Shown here piece after piece: positions 48,345-59,100 of a stretch of 64,000 nucleotides of DNA. The translations under genes and the position numbers were made by a program. The stretch spans positions 176,126,040-176,190,039 of the forward strand of contig NC_090025.1 in the NCBI RefSeq assembly GCF_037176765.1, read 5' to 3'. The notes beneath the pieces are model-generated. The model searched no databases and was not told the DNA's origin. It worked only from the letters and a program-made list of their open reading frames with translations. The DNA is from Anolis sagrei. Lineage: Eukaryota > Chordata > Lepidosauria > Squamata > Anolidae. Positions within the stretch are counted from its first letter, which is position 1. Each line of letters opens with the position of its first letter.

Positions 48345-48879
48345 GAATGGAGTTGAATCAAACTTGGCACACAAAATTCCCATGACCAGGAGAAAATACT
48401 GGGAAGGTTTGGTAGGCAGTGACCTTGAGTTTTGGGAGTTGTAGTTCACCTACATCCAGAGAGCACTGTGGACTCAAACAATGATGGATCTAGACCAAAC
48501 TTGGCACGAATTCTCAATATTCCCAAATGTAAACACTAGTGGGGTTTGGGGAAAATAGACCTTGACATTTGGGAGTTGTAGTTGCTGGTATTTATAGTTC
48601 ACCTACAATCAAAGAGCATTCTGAACCCTGCCAATGATTGAATTGGGCCAAACTTCCCACACAGAACCTCCATGACCAACAAAAAATACTGTGCTTTCTT
48701 GTGGTCTCTGGTGAACCCTCTGGCACCCCCTCGTGACCCCTCCAGGGGTCCCGACCCCCAGGTTGAGAAACACTGTTATAAAGGAACGTGATCCTGATAC
48801 GGAGTTATTATAAGTATGCTATTCTAAATTACACCGCTGGTCACCACTCGTAACGAAATTACATATAGGTGAAGGGACC

Positions 48880-49860
48880 TTTTACGCTGTCAGGGGGGAA
48901 AATATATCACATATCCCACCTGCTGACACCAGTATAAAGGAATATAGGTTCTTTCACAGAGTGTTTGTATATATATATGAGGTAACGTGTGTGCTGTCGC
49001 ACACTGGGCCTGTGCATATGACTGTAGACAGGACATAAATTCCCAACGGGACGCCGGGGCTGCCTCAGATTAAAGGCCTTTGGATTCCCCCCAAACAGAG
49101 TTCTGTAGAGGCTTAAAGTAAGTCCAACAAAGTTCTTTATTGATGAAAACAAACAGGTTCTTTAAAGCTTTCTTAACAGTCTATTGGCTCTTGCAATCTT
49201 GTTCACTGGGAACAGGCACTATCTTCATAACTGTATACTAACTAATGGGGAAATCCTTAACTTCTAATCTGGGCAGTCTGTACTTGCCTCTGTTGGCATG
49301 GAGCCCCTGCACCTGGTACCAACTGCGTCTGGCTTCTGCAAGCGGCCCTTATCAAGCAGAGCTTTGTAAACTTCCTTGGGAAAAAAGGAGTTCAGGTTTC
49401 AGTGATGGCCGGCTGAAGTCCCTCAGCAAAGGAGCTGTAAGGCTGCAAAATCCTCAGCCAAGCTGTGGGCTGTGTCTCCCCGGCCAAGCCGTGGGCTGTA
49501 TAACCCCGGCCAAGCTGTAGGCTGTATATCTCCCTGGCCAAGCCGTAGAAGACGAAGCTTTCTACAGGAGCTCTTGGTTTCATGTCCTGTATGGAAAGCT
49601 GCTCTGTGTGGACTGAACTCAAAATGGCTTCTATTCCCACTAAAACTCAAAAAGGGGCGGGATCAGGGAACCTATCGATAATTGACAGGTGGCTTGCCCT
49701 ATGATTGCAACCTATAACAGGAAGCCACCTTGCTACAAAATCCCAAGCCTGGGATTGCAAACAAACATTTAATGCAAAGCAAACAGAATTGGAGCTCCTG
49801 GTACAGCTGTACCAGCACAGTGTGTACTCTGGTAGATTTGCTGCCACCACCTAAAATACT
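48880..49860 (-). mobile_element. LTR-like block, minus strand (fossil)
   Basis: The minus strand shows TGGTGTCAGCAGGTGGGATA (read from about 48937 down), similar to a primer-binding site with the start of an internal region. To its right is an LTR-like stretch with an AATAAA signal and about four short tandem units (GGCCAAGCCGTGGGCTGTAT and variants, 49440-49555). A Ty3/Gypsy-like or ERV source is possible. Only a fragment remains and the ends are approximate. Confidence 0.4.
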
Positions 49861-49929
49861 TCAGGATATTGAAGAATGATTCTCTGAGGTTAACTTCTTC
49901 CTTGCCACACACTTCTCCCTTAGCTCCCT

Positions 49930-50660
49930 GAGATGACTGTGATGTTAAGATGTTAAAACAACTAGGATTATTCTCACAGGAATGAATTACAACCGAGGCT
50001 TCTTTAAAAGTTGAAATAGATAAAAGATTTATTGATAAGATCAAACAAACAACTGTCTTCTTTGATGAGGCACAAAAGCTTAAATGGTTACTACAGTACA
50101 GTATTCTTGATGGTTACTTTAAACAGGTTACTTGACTTAGTCACTCGTAAAACTCCTCACTCTACAATAATACAGTAGCAGTGAGTTCCCTAGACTAACC
50201 TACTCAGGCTGTCTTCAGAGCAATTAGCCCACTCTAAGCAGAGTTCTCTATGTGGCTAATCTACTCTACCCAGAGAGCAAAGCACTTGTGTAAGCCCACA
50301 CAAGCACCCAGGTGACTACTTGACCGTCCTGGCCAATAATGCAGCCTTGCCTGTCACAAACGCTCTGTCAGAAAAATCCTAAGCCTAAAAATACCTCTCC
50401 TCTCTCTTCTGTTCCCAAATTCAATCTCTCTTCTTCAATTCCTAAAACCCTTCTCTCTGTGAAGCTGACACTTTTCCCTCTCAGGACTTAACTCCTCCCA
50501 TCTGTCCTAACCAATCCTAAGAAATCTCCAGCTCCTCCCCTCTTCTCACTTTACCCTCTCAAGATGTCTGCTTCCTTTGCGTACACTCCCAAAACGGAGG
50601 CCTACCTCACTGATATCCCTGGCTTCTCCTTCAGCCTACTAGGTAAGAATCATTACACTT
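49930..50660 (-). mobile_element. LTR-like block, minus strand (fossil)
   Basis: It ends with CATTACA on the right, so the minus strand begins TGTAATGATTC, an LTR-style start. An AATAAA signal lies near the other end (about 50030). No internal region or matching duplication was seen. Confidence 0.35.
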
Positions 50661-51298
50661 GCTCATGCCTATTATAGAGTTGGAAGCAACGACCTGGGTC
50701 ATCTAGTCCAACCCCCTGCCATACAGGAAAAGCACAATCAAAGCACCCCTGGCAGATGGCCATCCAGCCTCTGTTTAAAGGTTTATAATAATATAATTAT
50801 AAACTTTATTTATACCCCGCCATCATCTCCCCAAAGGGGACTTGGGGCGGCTTACATGAGGCCAAGCCCGGTAGTACATTACTTATTTACCTTATTTATA
50901 TATTATTTACTTTATTTATATACCGCTTTTTTCAGCCCTCGGGCAACATTACAGCAAAATAAATACAGAGCGACAAAAATAACATCACAATAAAATAAGT
51001 AAAACCTAAAAGTACAATAAAGCAGTTCAAAGTAACAAAATGAAAAATCAAATGCAATGGGTGAGCCAAATGTATGACGTAAAATGATAAACCTCTGGAT
51101 GAGATAAAAATAAAAAAGGAATATTTGTAAGGGAGGAGCTTGTAGGGGACAGAATAGTGGAGATAGGCCTTCAGAAAGGTGGAAGGAAGTGCAATATGAG
51201 GAGTTTTCAAGGAAGGAGCTTCTGCCACACTCCCGAGGCAGAGAGTTCCACTGCTGAACAGCTCTTCTTACAGTCAGGAAGTTCTTCCTTTTTATCAA
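50661..51298 (-). mobile_element. CR1 LINE tail split by a CR1/L2-type LINE tail, antisense
   Basis: CR1 words (TAGAGTTGGAAGCAACGACC; GATGGCCATCCAGCCTCTG) run to about 50780. A LINE 3' UTR (CCCGCCATCATCTCCCCAAA) follows at about 50785-51205, and CR1 resumes at 51206 (GAAGGAGCTTCTGCCACACT). Confidence 0.7.
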
Positions 51299-51304
51299 TA
51301 TATT

Positions 51305-52045
51305 TTGTATCAAAAGCATTGCATAAATTAGTATAAAACTGATACAAATAGAAGGAGCACAAGTGGCTAAATATCTTTTGACCAAAAACTGGCAACAGCA
51401 ACCGCATTGTCTGTAGCCTCCAATAATTCTTCCTCTGTACATGAAGCAGAGTGTAGTGGACAAGCATACTGGTGCGGAGTTGTCTGTTCTGCTCCGCAGT
51501 CACACAAGGTGGAGGATTCTTCTAGGTAGTGCCATTTTGCCAGGTTGTCTTTTGATCTGCCCACTATGCTTCTGAGTCTGTGTTAGTGCATAGGCATTTA
51601 TGACGGTTGCCTTTTGGTTTTTGGCAAGGTTAAATCGGATGGTTGATAGTTGTTCGTTAATGCCAATGGGTGCTTTGGTCAGATGCTTCACCCCAACCTT
51701 ATTTTCCATCTTCATCGCTATGATACTTCATCTTGTTGACGGGAAGCTTCCCACTGGAGTGGAAATCATTATCGAACAGATGGCAAGCTATTTAACCTCA
51801 GCAGTCTGAAAGCCAAAACCAAGGTTACAACATCTGTTATAGAACTTGAATATGCTGATGACAACGTCGTCTGTGTGCATTCAGAAGAAAACCCACAAGC
51901 CACTCTAAACACCTTCGCAGAAACTTACGAGAAGCTCGGCCTGTCATTAAACATCAAGAAAACAAAAGTGCTCTTCCAGCAGTCACCAGCCAATCCCTCT
52001 CCTATGCCAGAAATACAGCTTCCAGAACAGTTAAAGGGGTGTTAA
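51305..52045. mobile_element. Rearranged LINE: endonuclease/C-terminus minus, RT segment plus
   Basis: The minus strand encodes an endonuclease piece (APIGINEQLSTIRFNLAKNQ, then ATVINAYALT, at about 51715-51590) and a C-terminal piece (LCDCGAEQTTPHQYACPL, then EEELLEATDN, at about 51510-51400). Next to it the plus strand (51735-52045) encodes an RT piece (VIELEYADDNVVCVHSEE; YEKLGLSLNIKKTKVLFQQ). One element appears inverted on itself. The clade is uncertain. Confidence 0.65.
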
Positions 52046-52049
52046 GCTG

Positions 52050-53290
52050 CATTAATTCTACAGATGTACCTATTGTAGTGCAGGTATTGGGTATCTCACC
52101 TCCAAGCATGCCTTTTTTTACACTATAGATTTAATAGACTCTATTGATACAGAATTTGGATATGGCTGGACTCATTAAACACAGAAAGACCTGTTTGGAC
52201 ACAATGGGGATTTCCTCTGCATATGACTGTGAATTTTTGTTTTGCTTCTTGCTTCACTGGTGGGTCTCTAGGGGCAGGAAATCTTGTGGTTGGTTCTGTC
52301 ACAAGGAGATTTGACATGTCTTGCAGTTGCGTCTGTCGAGATTCCCCTTTCCTGGGGCTCCCAGACTGTCAAAGCCGCTTCTAGGTTTCGTTTTTCTGGC
52401 TAGAAGGGAAAGACAGTAAAAGGCTCAGAGGGGTGGGAAACTTCTCCAGAGGCTGAGAAGAAACAAAACAGAAACAACAGCATCACAACATACAAGAGGC
52501 ACTGAAACTAAAGGCGGAGAGGTATTTGTAATTAATTAACAATAAAGAGAGGGGAAAAGTAAAAGCTTACCTGCTGTAGGCAAAACTCGTATCTAAACTA
52601 CTGTAATATGTTGAGGTCAGCAATAACTGTTAGTGAATCAAGTTGCACTGTAGTCAATAGGATATTGAAAGATTGCTTGTATGTATTTTTCTTATTGACA
52701 AGCGGGTAATAAGAATTGCTAATCTGATGGGTTTAAAGGGCAGCTTCCAAGGTAAAACTGCTGAAACAACATTGAAGTTTGAATAATTTGCTTAGGACTG
52801 ATTGGAAACCAAGGGTTTTGTTTGTTTGTTTGTTTGTGAGAGGGGGGGGGTGCTCCGGTTTCATGAATAGTGATGATTTAATTTTAAGAAAGCTAGATAA
52901 AAAACATAATGTTTGTGACTGCTATTATCATTCATTAGTTTGATCTAATCTAGATTTATCTTGTCTAAAGTTGAGCTTTCCTTAGAAATGCCATTGTGTC
53001 TTGGTATGGAAGAGAGTGATGGGAGGGTTAGAGAATGCGACAGAAAGACAAATGGTTTCTACTAATTAATTTCTCATACATCTGATGAAGGAGACTATTA
53101 ACAAAAGTGTATACTAGCACAGGTTAGTTGTTCTTTCAGGATACCACAAGCTATTTTATAATTCATGGGTGAAGTTTCTTCCCACCCAACTACTGACTCG
53201 TTCAGAGCTGCAAAGCTTAGCTTCTGACGTGGAAACAAACCAGGCAGTTTCTTATAATTCCTTTGAACTGCATACACATGTCCTTTTCAA
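52050..53290. other. Intergenic DNA, unannotated
   Basis: A GTTT microsatellite and a G-run lie near 52815-52850. Otherwise I recognise no repeat family and no coding region. Confidence 0.45.
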
Positions 53291-53294
53291 ACAG

Positions 53295-53474
53295 TATGTT
53301 ATTATTACTATTATTTACTACATTTATATACCGCATTTCTCCCCCGAAGGGAACTCAATGTGGTTTCCAACATTATAAAGGCAAACTTCAATGCTGTACA
53401 TACATGTAAAAACCAAAAGATAATAACAAAACAATAACATGTAACTAAATAATAATAATAATAATAATAATAAT
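53295..53474 (-). mobile_element. CR1/L2-type LINE 3' UTR, antisense, with ATA repeats
   Basis: TATATACCGCATTTCTCCCC, then GAAGGGAACTCAATGTGG, followed by an (ATA)n run at 53448-53473 into which the Penelope-like copy inserted. Confidence 0.6.
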
Positions 53475-54400
53475 TGGGTTGTTGTAGGTTTTTCCGGACT
53501 ATATGGCCATGTTCTGGAGGCAATTTTTCTCCTGACGTTTTGCCTGCATTTATGGCAAGCATCCTCAGAGGTAGTGAGATCTGTTGGAAGTAGGAAAAAT
53601 AGGTTTATATATCTGTGGAATGACCAGGGTGAGACAAAGGACTTTTGTTTGCTGGGGCTAGATGTGAATGTTTCAGCTGATCACCTTGATTAGCATTCAA
53701 TGGCTTAGAAATGCCCGGGGGGAATCCCTTGTTGAGAGTGATTTTATGTCCCTGTTTGTTTCCCCTCTGTTGTTTTGCTGTTGTGATTTTTGAGTCCTTT
53801 AATACTGGTAGCCAGATTTTGTTCATTTTCATGGTTTCTTCCTTTCTGTTGAAATTGTCCACATGCTTGTGGATTTCAATGGCTTCTCTGTGTAGTCTGA
53901 CATGGTGGTTGTGAGAGTGGTCCAGCACTTCTGTGTTCTCAAATAATATGCTGTGTCCAAGTTGGTTCATCAGGTGCTCTGCTATGGCTGATTTCTCTGA
54001 TTGGAGTAGTTTGCAGTGCCTTTCATGTTCCTTGATGCGTGTCTGGGCGCTGCGTTTGGTGGTCCCATGTAGACTTGTCCACAGCTGCATGGTACACAGT
54101 AGACTCCTGCAGAGGTGAGAGGATCCCTCTTGTTTCTAAGCCATTGAATGCTAATCAAGGTGATCAGCTGAAACATTCACATCTAGCCCCAGCAAACAAA
54201 AGTCCTTTGTCTCACCCTGGTCATTCCACAGATATATAAACCCATTTTTCCTACTTCCAACAGACCTCACTACCTCTGAGGATGCTTGCCATAGATGCAG
54301 GCGAAACGTCAGGAGAAAAATTGCCTCCAGAACATGGCCATATAGCCCGGAAAAACCTACAACAACCCAGTGATTCCGGCCATGAAAGCCTTCGACAATA
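53475..54400 (-). mobile_element. Penelope-like element, 5'-truncated, hairpin-ended
   Basis: Arms (GGGTTGTTGTAGGTTTTTCC left; GGAAAAACCTACAACAACCC right) enclose a minus-strand fragment of the same ORF as at 27835 (TTKRSAQTRIKEHERHCKLL; FNRKEETMKMNKIWLPVLK). The 5' leader is at the right end (GGCCATGAAAGCCTTCGAC). It lies between ATA repeats, so the exact duplication cannot be read. Confidence 0.85.
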
Positions 54401-54870
54401 CAATAATAATAATAATAAACGTTATTTGTACCCCACCACCATCTCCCCAACGGGGACTCAGAGCGGCTTACATGGGGCCAAGCCCAAACAAGAATTACAA
54501 TATAACAATACAAATTGCAATAAAATAACAACATAACATTAAAATAAAACATCAAAGCATATAAAACAATATACACAGAACATAGGAACTAAACATAATA
54601 ACAAAATGACAGAGGGTGAGCTGCATGTACATAAAATGTTTTTAAAAACCCCAGGTGAGATAAGGGGGCAGAACTAATTGTAAGGGAGAACTCAGAGAGA
54701 GATAGGAAAATAAGCAAACCTACGTACATGGGGGGGGGGGGGGACTCCTGGGACAATAACGTTGGGGGAACACTAGCATAAAATTATGTGGCTATTCTCC
54801 AAAAGCACAATGGCAGAGCCAGGTCTTGAGACTCTTTTTAAAAGTTTCCAAAGTAGGGGCTTTCCTAATT
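54401..54870 (-). mobile_element. CR1/L2-type LINE 3' UTR, antisense
   Basis: CCCCACCACCATCTCCCCAA, then CGGGGACTCAGAGCGGCTTA, GGGGCCAAGCCC and A-rich text. A G-run is at 54731-54744. Confidence 0.65.
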
Positions 54871-55254
54871 AACCTAACCAAATTAAAATATAAACATGAA
54901 ATGACATTTAGACATAAACCATAAAATTAAACATCGATAATACAATAACATTTATATTAAAATCCACTGATAAACTACACGATTTAAAAACAGTTATTAA
55001 AAACAAGATATCCAAAATCAATATATAAATAGATTAATCATGTTCTGGAAAACAGGGATGAGTATACTTAGGTCCTGAGTTTAACCAGAATCCAGAATAA
55101 AAACTGAGAGCAAATGTTATTTATTTAATATTTTATTCTTAAGTGTCCATATCTTGAGGAACATTCTGTCACTCCAGTTATCTACATAAAACTTTGGGCT
55201 GGCTGCCATACCCATCTAAATGGCACCAAATATATTGACACAGTCATACTAATA

Positions 55255-55864
55255 TATGTCCCCTGATAAAATTGCTATGGTCCTGTTGTTGTGCCTTTGT
55301 TGTGAGCCACCCTGAGTCCTCTTTGGGGTTAGTAGGGTGAGTTATAAATGTAGAAAATAAATAAATATTTTTATTTCCCAGAATTACGTAAATAGCCCCT
55401 AGCAATTTTTCATTCCATTCAATGTACCCCCTACGATGTGGGGTCATTTTAAACCCCAACTTCCATCTTTTGTCTTACTTCCACAATTCTCTTCACACTG
55501 AATCTTAGACTGCATCTTCACTATGAAATTAATGCAGTTTGACTCTGCATTAACTGCTATGGCACAATCCTATGGAATCCTGAGAGCTGTAATTTGGTGA
55601 GGAACTGCATTCTTTGACAGAGAAAGCTAAAACTACAGCTTCCATTAATTCTACACTGCATTAATTCTACAGTGTAGATTTATTTATTTATTTATTTATT
55701 TACCGTATTTATATACCACCTTTCTCAGCCTGACGACGACTCAAGGCGGTTTACAGTCGGCACCATTTTATTTCCAATTTTTAAGTCAGACGTAGCTTTG
55801 TCTCTATCTCCACCATCTTCATCCCAGGTTTTGTCTCTGTTCCCATGATCTATCCAGTCTTCTT
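55255..55864. repeat. Left arm of an inverted duplication upstream of DHX58 exon 1
   Basis: From a LINE tail (GAGCCACCCTGAGTCCTC) through TAGCCCCTAGCAATTTTTC, a palindromic MITE (55507-55675), and CATTTTATTTCCAATTTTTA to CCCATGATCTATCCAGTC, the sequence is matched in reverse by 56967-57685. A separate LINE-tail scrap (TTTA repeats, 55675-55745) interrupts this arm. Confidence 0.88.
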
Positions 55865-55999
55865 AGAAATTACAGAGTTTAAAAAACCAAAAAAGCTTTG
55901 TGAGACATAGAGGAATGTATTGTGGTTGAGGGTTGTGCTGAACTGATGGGTCCTTACACTTCTTCATACTATTAGCACTGATTTCCAGGACTTCAAACC

Positions 56000-56167
56000 A
56001 TGGAGCTCCGTGAATATCAGTGGGAAGTAATTGAACCTGCCTTGGAAGGCAAGAATATCATCATATGGTTGCCAACAGGAGCAGGAAAAACCCGAGCAGC
56101 TGCCTATGTTTGCAAGAGGCACCTGGAAAGCCAAGCAAAGGGCAAAGTGGCTGTTTTAGTCAACATG
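56000..56167 (+). CDS. DHX58: DHX58 first coding exon
   Basis: A good acceptor (TGATTTCCAG, ending 55988) lies 11 bases before the ATG, so at least one 5' UTR exon must lie further left; I could not locate it. The exon codes residues 1-56 with the Walker A lysine K30. Donor GTAAGA. Confidence 0.95.
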
Positions 56168-59100
56168 GTAAGAGATCAGTTGATGTTGGTGGGGGCGGGC
56201 AGGCGGGGGGGGGGGGGGGGAATAGCTGGAGACCAAGCAGTTCCTGATGATGGGAGGTATTTCTGTTCTGCACTCTTCCCTTGCCAGGTGCCTCTAGTGG
56301 ATCAGCACATAAAGAATGAATTCAGCTTCCTGAAGAATCGTTTTGACATTGAAGCCATCAGCGGTGACAGTGTCCAGAAAATGATCTTCTCAGATGTGGT
56401 AAAAAGGAATGACTTGATCATATGCACAGCAAAGATTCTACAAAATGCCCTCGACAACCAAGATGAGGAGATGCATGTGGATCTGACAGGTGGGTATCTA
56501 AAGTGGAGGCTTAGTGACAATGGTGCTTTGAGTCCAAGGGAGCTATATTTCAATCTAGGAAATTGATGATTTGATATGTGCAACAACAGAGGGTGTTTTT
56601 TCCTTGGCAGAGTTGTTAGCATTTATAAACAAATCTCTTCCCACCCCCACCCCGCCACACACACATATACACATACCAGAAGAGAAAGACAGAAAAGGGA
56701 GAAACGTCAGACAAATCTGCTGTCTACTCCACCCTGTTTCCCATGATGCTCAAGCCTCTATTCCCAAAGCTCCCAGACATGTGCTGTCTTGTGCAAAAGT
56801 AAACATGAGATTCAAGTGAGCTATGGGCACATCTACACTGAAGAATGCAGGTTGCCACCAGTTTAACTGTCATGGCTCAATGCTATGGAACCCTGGGGTT
56901 TGTAGTTTGGTGAAGCACTTGAACCCTTTGGCAAAAAAGCAAAAGAACTTCTAAAAGTACAACTGACTGGATAGATCATGGGAACAAAGAGACAATACCT
57001 GGAATGAAGATGGTGGAGGTAGAGACAAAGCTACATCTGAATTAAAAATTGGAAATAAAATCATGCATCTAAACCCATGATGGTGAACCTATGACATGCG
57101 TGTCAGCACTTTAACATCTGCACGTTTGAGCATTATTCACTCCATAACTCAGCATGGAATATACATTTTTCTTATTTAAACTATAAATACTGCAAAATTA
57201 TGTTTTTTTTTCCCTCGAAGTTGACACCCCACCCAAGTTATGCTCAGGTTTTTAGCAAATTTTGACATACCAAGCTCAAAAGGTTGCCCATCATTGATCT
57301 AAACTGTAGAATTAATGCAGGCTGATGCTACTGCCATGGTTCAATGCTATGGAATCATAAAAGCTGTAGTTGTAGCCTTCTCTGTCAATGAATGCAGTTC
57401 CTCACCAAACTGCAACTCTCAGGATCCCATAGCATTGTGCCATAGCAGTAAATGCAGAGTCAAACTGCATTAATTTCATAGTGAAGATGCAGTCTAGGAT
57501 TCAGCATGAAGGATCTAAAGAGAAGTAAGACAAAAAATGGAAGTCAGGGTTTAACATGGCCCCATAAAGTTAAGGGTAAATTTAACGTAATGGAAAATTG
57601 CTAGGGGCTATTTAATTCAGAGACATAAAAATATTTATTTATTTACTACATTTATATCCCACCCTTCTCACCCCGAAGGGGACTCAGGGCATTGAAGTAC
57701 ACCAGTTAAAGTGGTGCCAAACTGCATTCATTCTAAAGTGCAGATGCACCCTTTGCTATGAAGAATGGCAAATAACCTAATTAGAGTGCTTGAGGCATGT
57801 TCATGCTCAACACCGGAAATTCTGTACTCTGGTTCATTATTAAAAGCCATGACTTTAGCAATAAATAGAAGCAAAGCCTATTCATTGGTAGCACCTCATG
57901 TGTGGAATTCTATTTTATTCCTCAGTAAATTCAATTGGACCCTTTGTGTTGACAGTTTTAAGTGGTTTTTTAATCTATTTCATTATTGTCATATATTTCA
58001 TTATTCTTTTTATTGAACTCTGTCAGTTATATGCTCTTTTGCGTTTAGCTGCTGCCACCAATTATTCTGATTGAGTTTTATAATTGTCTGTTTTGTCAGA
58101 AATTTGTCCTCATAAGCCACCCTGAGAGCCTTTTCCTTGAAATGTCCAGTGTTAATTTATTAAGAGTGGTAATAGCAATGACAACAAATGCAGAATTAGA
58201 CTCTTTTTCTACATATCTATGCAGATTTCTCTTTACTGGTGATTGACGAATGTCATCACACACACAAAGAAACCACCTACAACAAGATTATGGAACATTA
58301 TTTGGAACACAAGTTGAAAGGCCAGAAGAATTTGCCACAAATCCTGGGGCTCACAGCCTCACTGGGAACAGGAGGTGCCAACTCCTTGGAGGGAGCACAG
58401 GACCACATTTTGCAGGTGAGCCTCATGGAAGAAATTTGGGTCCACATATTGGGGTATTGACGTCACTGTCTCTTTCCTTTATGCTTTTGCATGACTTTCT
58501 AGAGCAGTGTTTCTCAGCCTGGGGGGGGGGGGCACAAGGGGGGTTTCAGAGGGGTCACTAAAGAGGGGTCAGAAGACACATATTTCTGAGGGTCTTAGGA
58601 ACCTCTTTGGGAGAAAAGGCTGAAGACCTCTCCTCCTGTCCTTTTCTTCTTTTTTGGAAACAGACAGCAAATCCTCACACTAAAAGTCCTCCTCCTGCTC
58701 TCTGGATCATCATCATCATCATCATCATTTTATTTCTTAATTAGTCGCTCTCCACCAAGGTGCTCCGAGCGACTTACAATTTAAAACAGTTTATACACAA
58801 TATAAAACATTCAATATAAAAACATTCAACATAAAAACATTCAACATTCAACATAAAAACATTCAGCAGTGACTATGGCAAAATTTGATCCCGTTACTTA
58901 AATACACAACCAAACAGCCAAGTCTTGAGCGCCTTTACAAAAGGTCGCAATTCCGACATTGCTCTAATATATGGAGGCAATGAGTTCCACAGAATTGGAG
59001 CATAGATCGAAAAAGCTCTACGCCTTGTAGCTTCCAAATGTGCCTCCCTAGGACCCGGTATGTAGAGGAGATTTTCCTGGGTGGATCGAGGTGACCACTG

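Larger units (their letters stand above)
47348..48775 (+). mobile_element. hAT nonautonomous element with nested BovB, 8-bp TSD
   Basis: It begins CAGTGGTTCTCAACCTTCC and ends CAGGTTGAGAAACACTG. The flanks are CTATAAAG (47340) and TTATAAAG (48776). The interior has repeated words (GGGAGTTGTAGTTGCTGG; TTCACCTACAATCAAAGAGC). A BovB tail (47476-48092) and a 63-bp BovB patch (48282-48344) interrupt it. The family resembles horizontally transferred vertebrate hATs, but I cannot name the subfamily. Confidence 0.88.
56824..57752. mobile_element. Palindromic MITE split by the inverted-duplication right arm
   Basis: The left half (CACATCTACACTGAAGAATG to about 56962) and the right half (CCAGTTAAAGTGGTGCCAAA to about 57752) belong together. 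The intervening 56967-57685 is the right arm, bounded by the shared word AGTACA on each side. Confidence 0.7.

Noticed and set aside
53448-53474. CRISPR-like spacing of repeats
   Set aside because: It is an ATA microsatellite in a vertebrate genome; no spacer-repeat pattern.
55000-55990. Interferon-response element for DHX58
   Set aside because: I scanned for GAAANNGAAA-type words upstream of the ATG exon and saw none convincing; the true promoter is probably at an unseen 5' exon.
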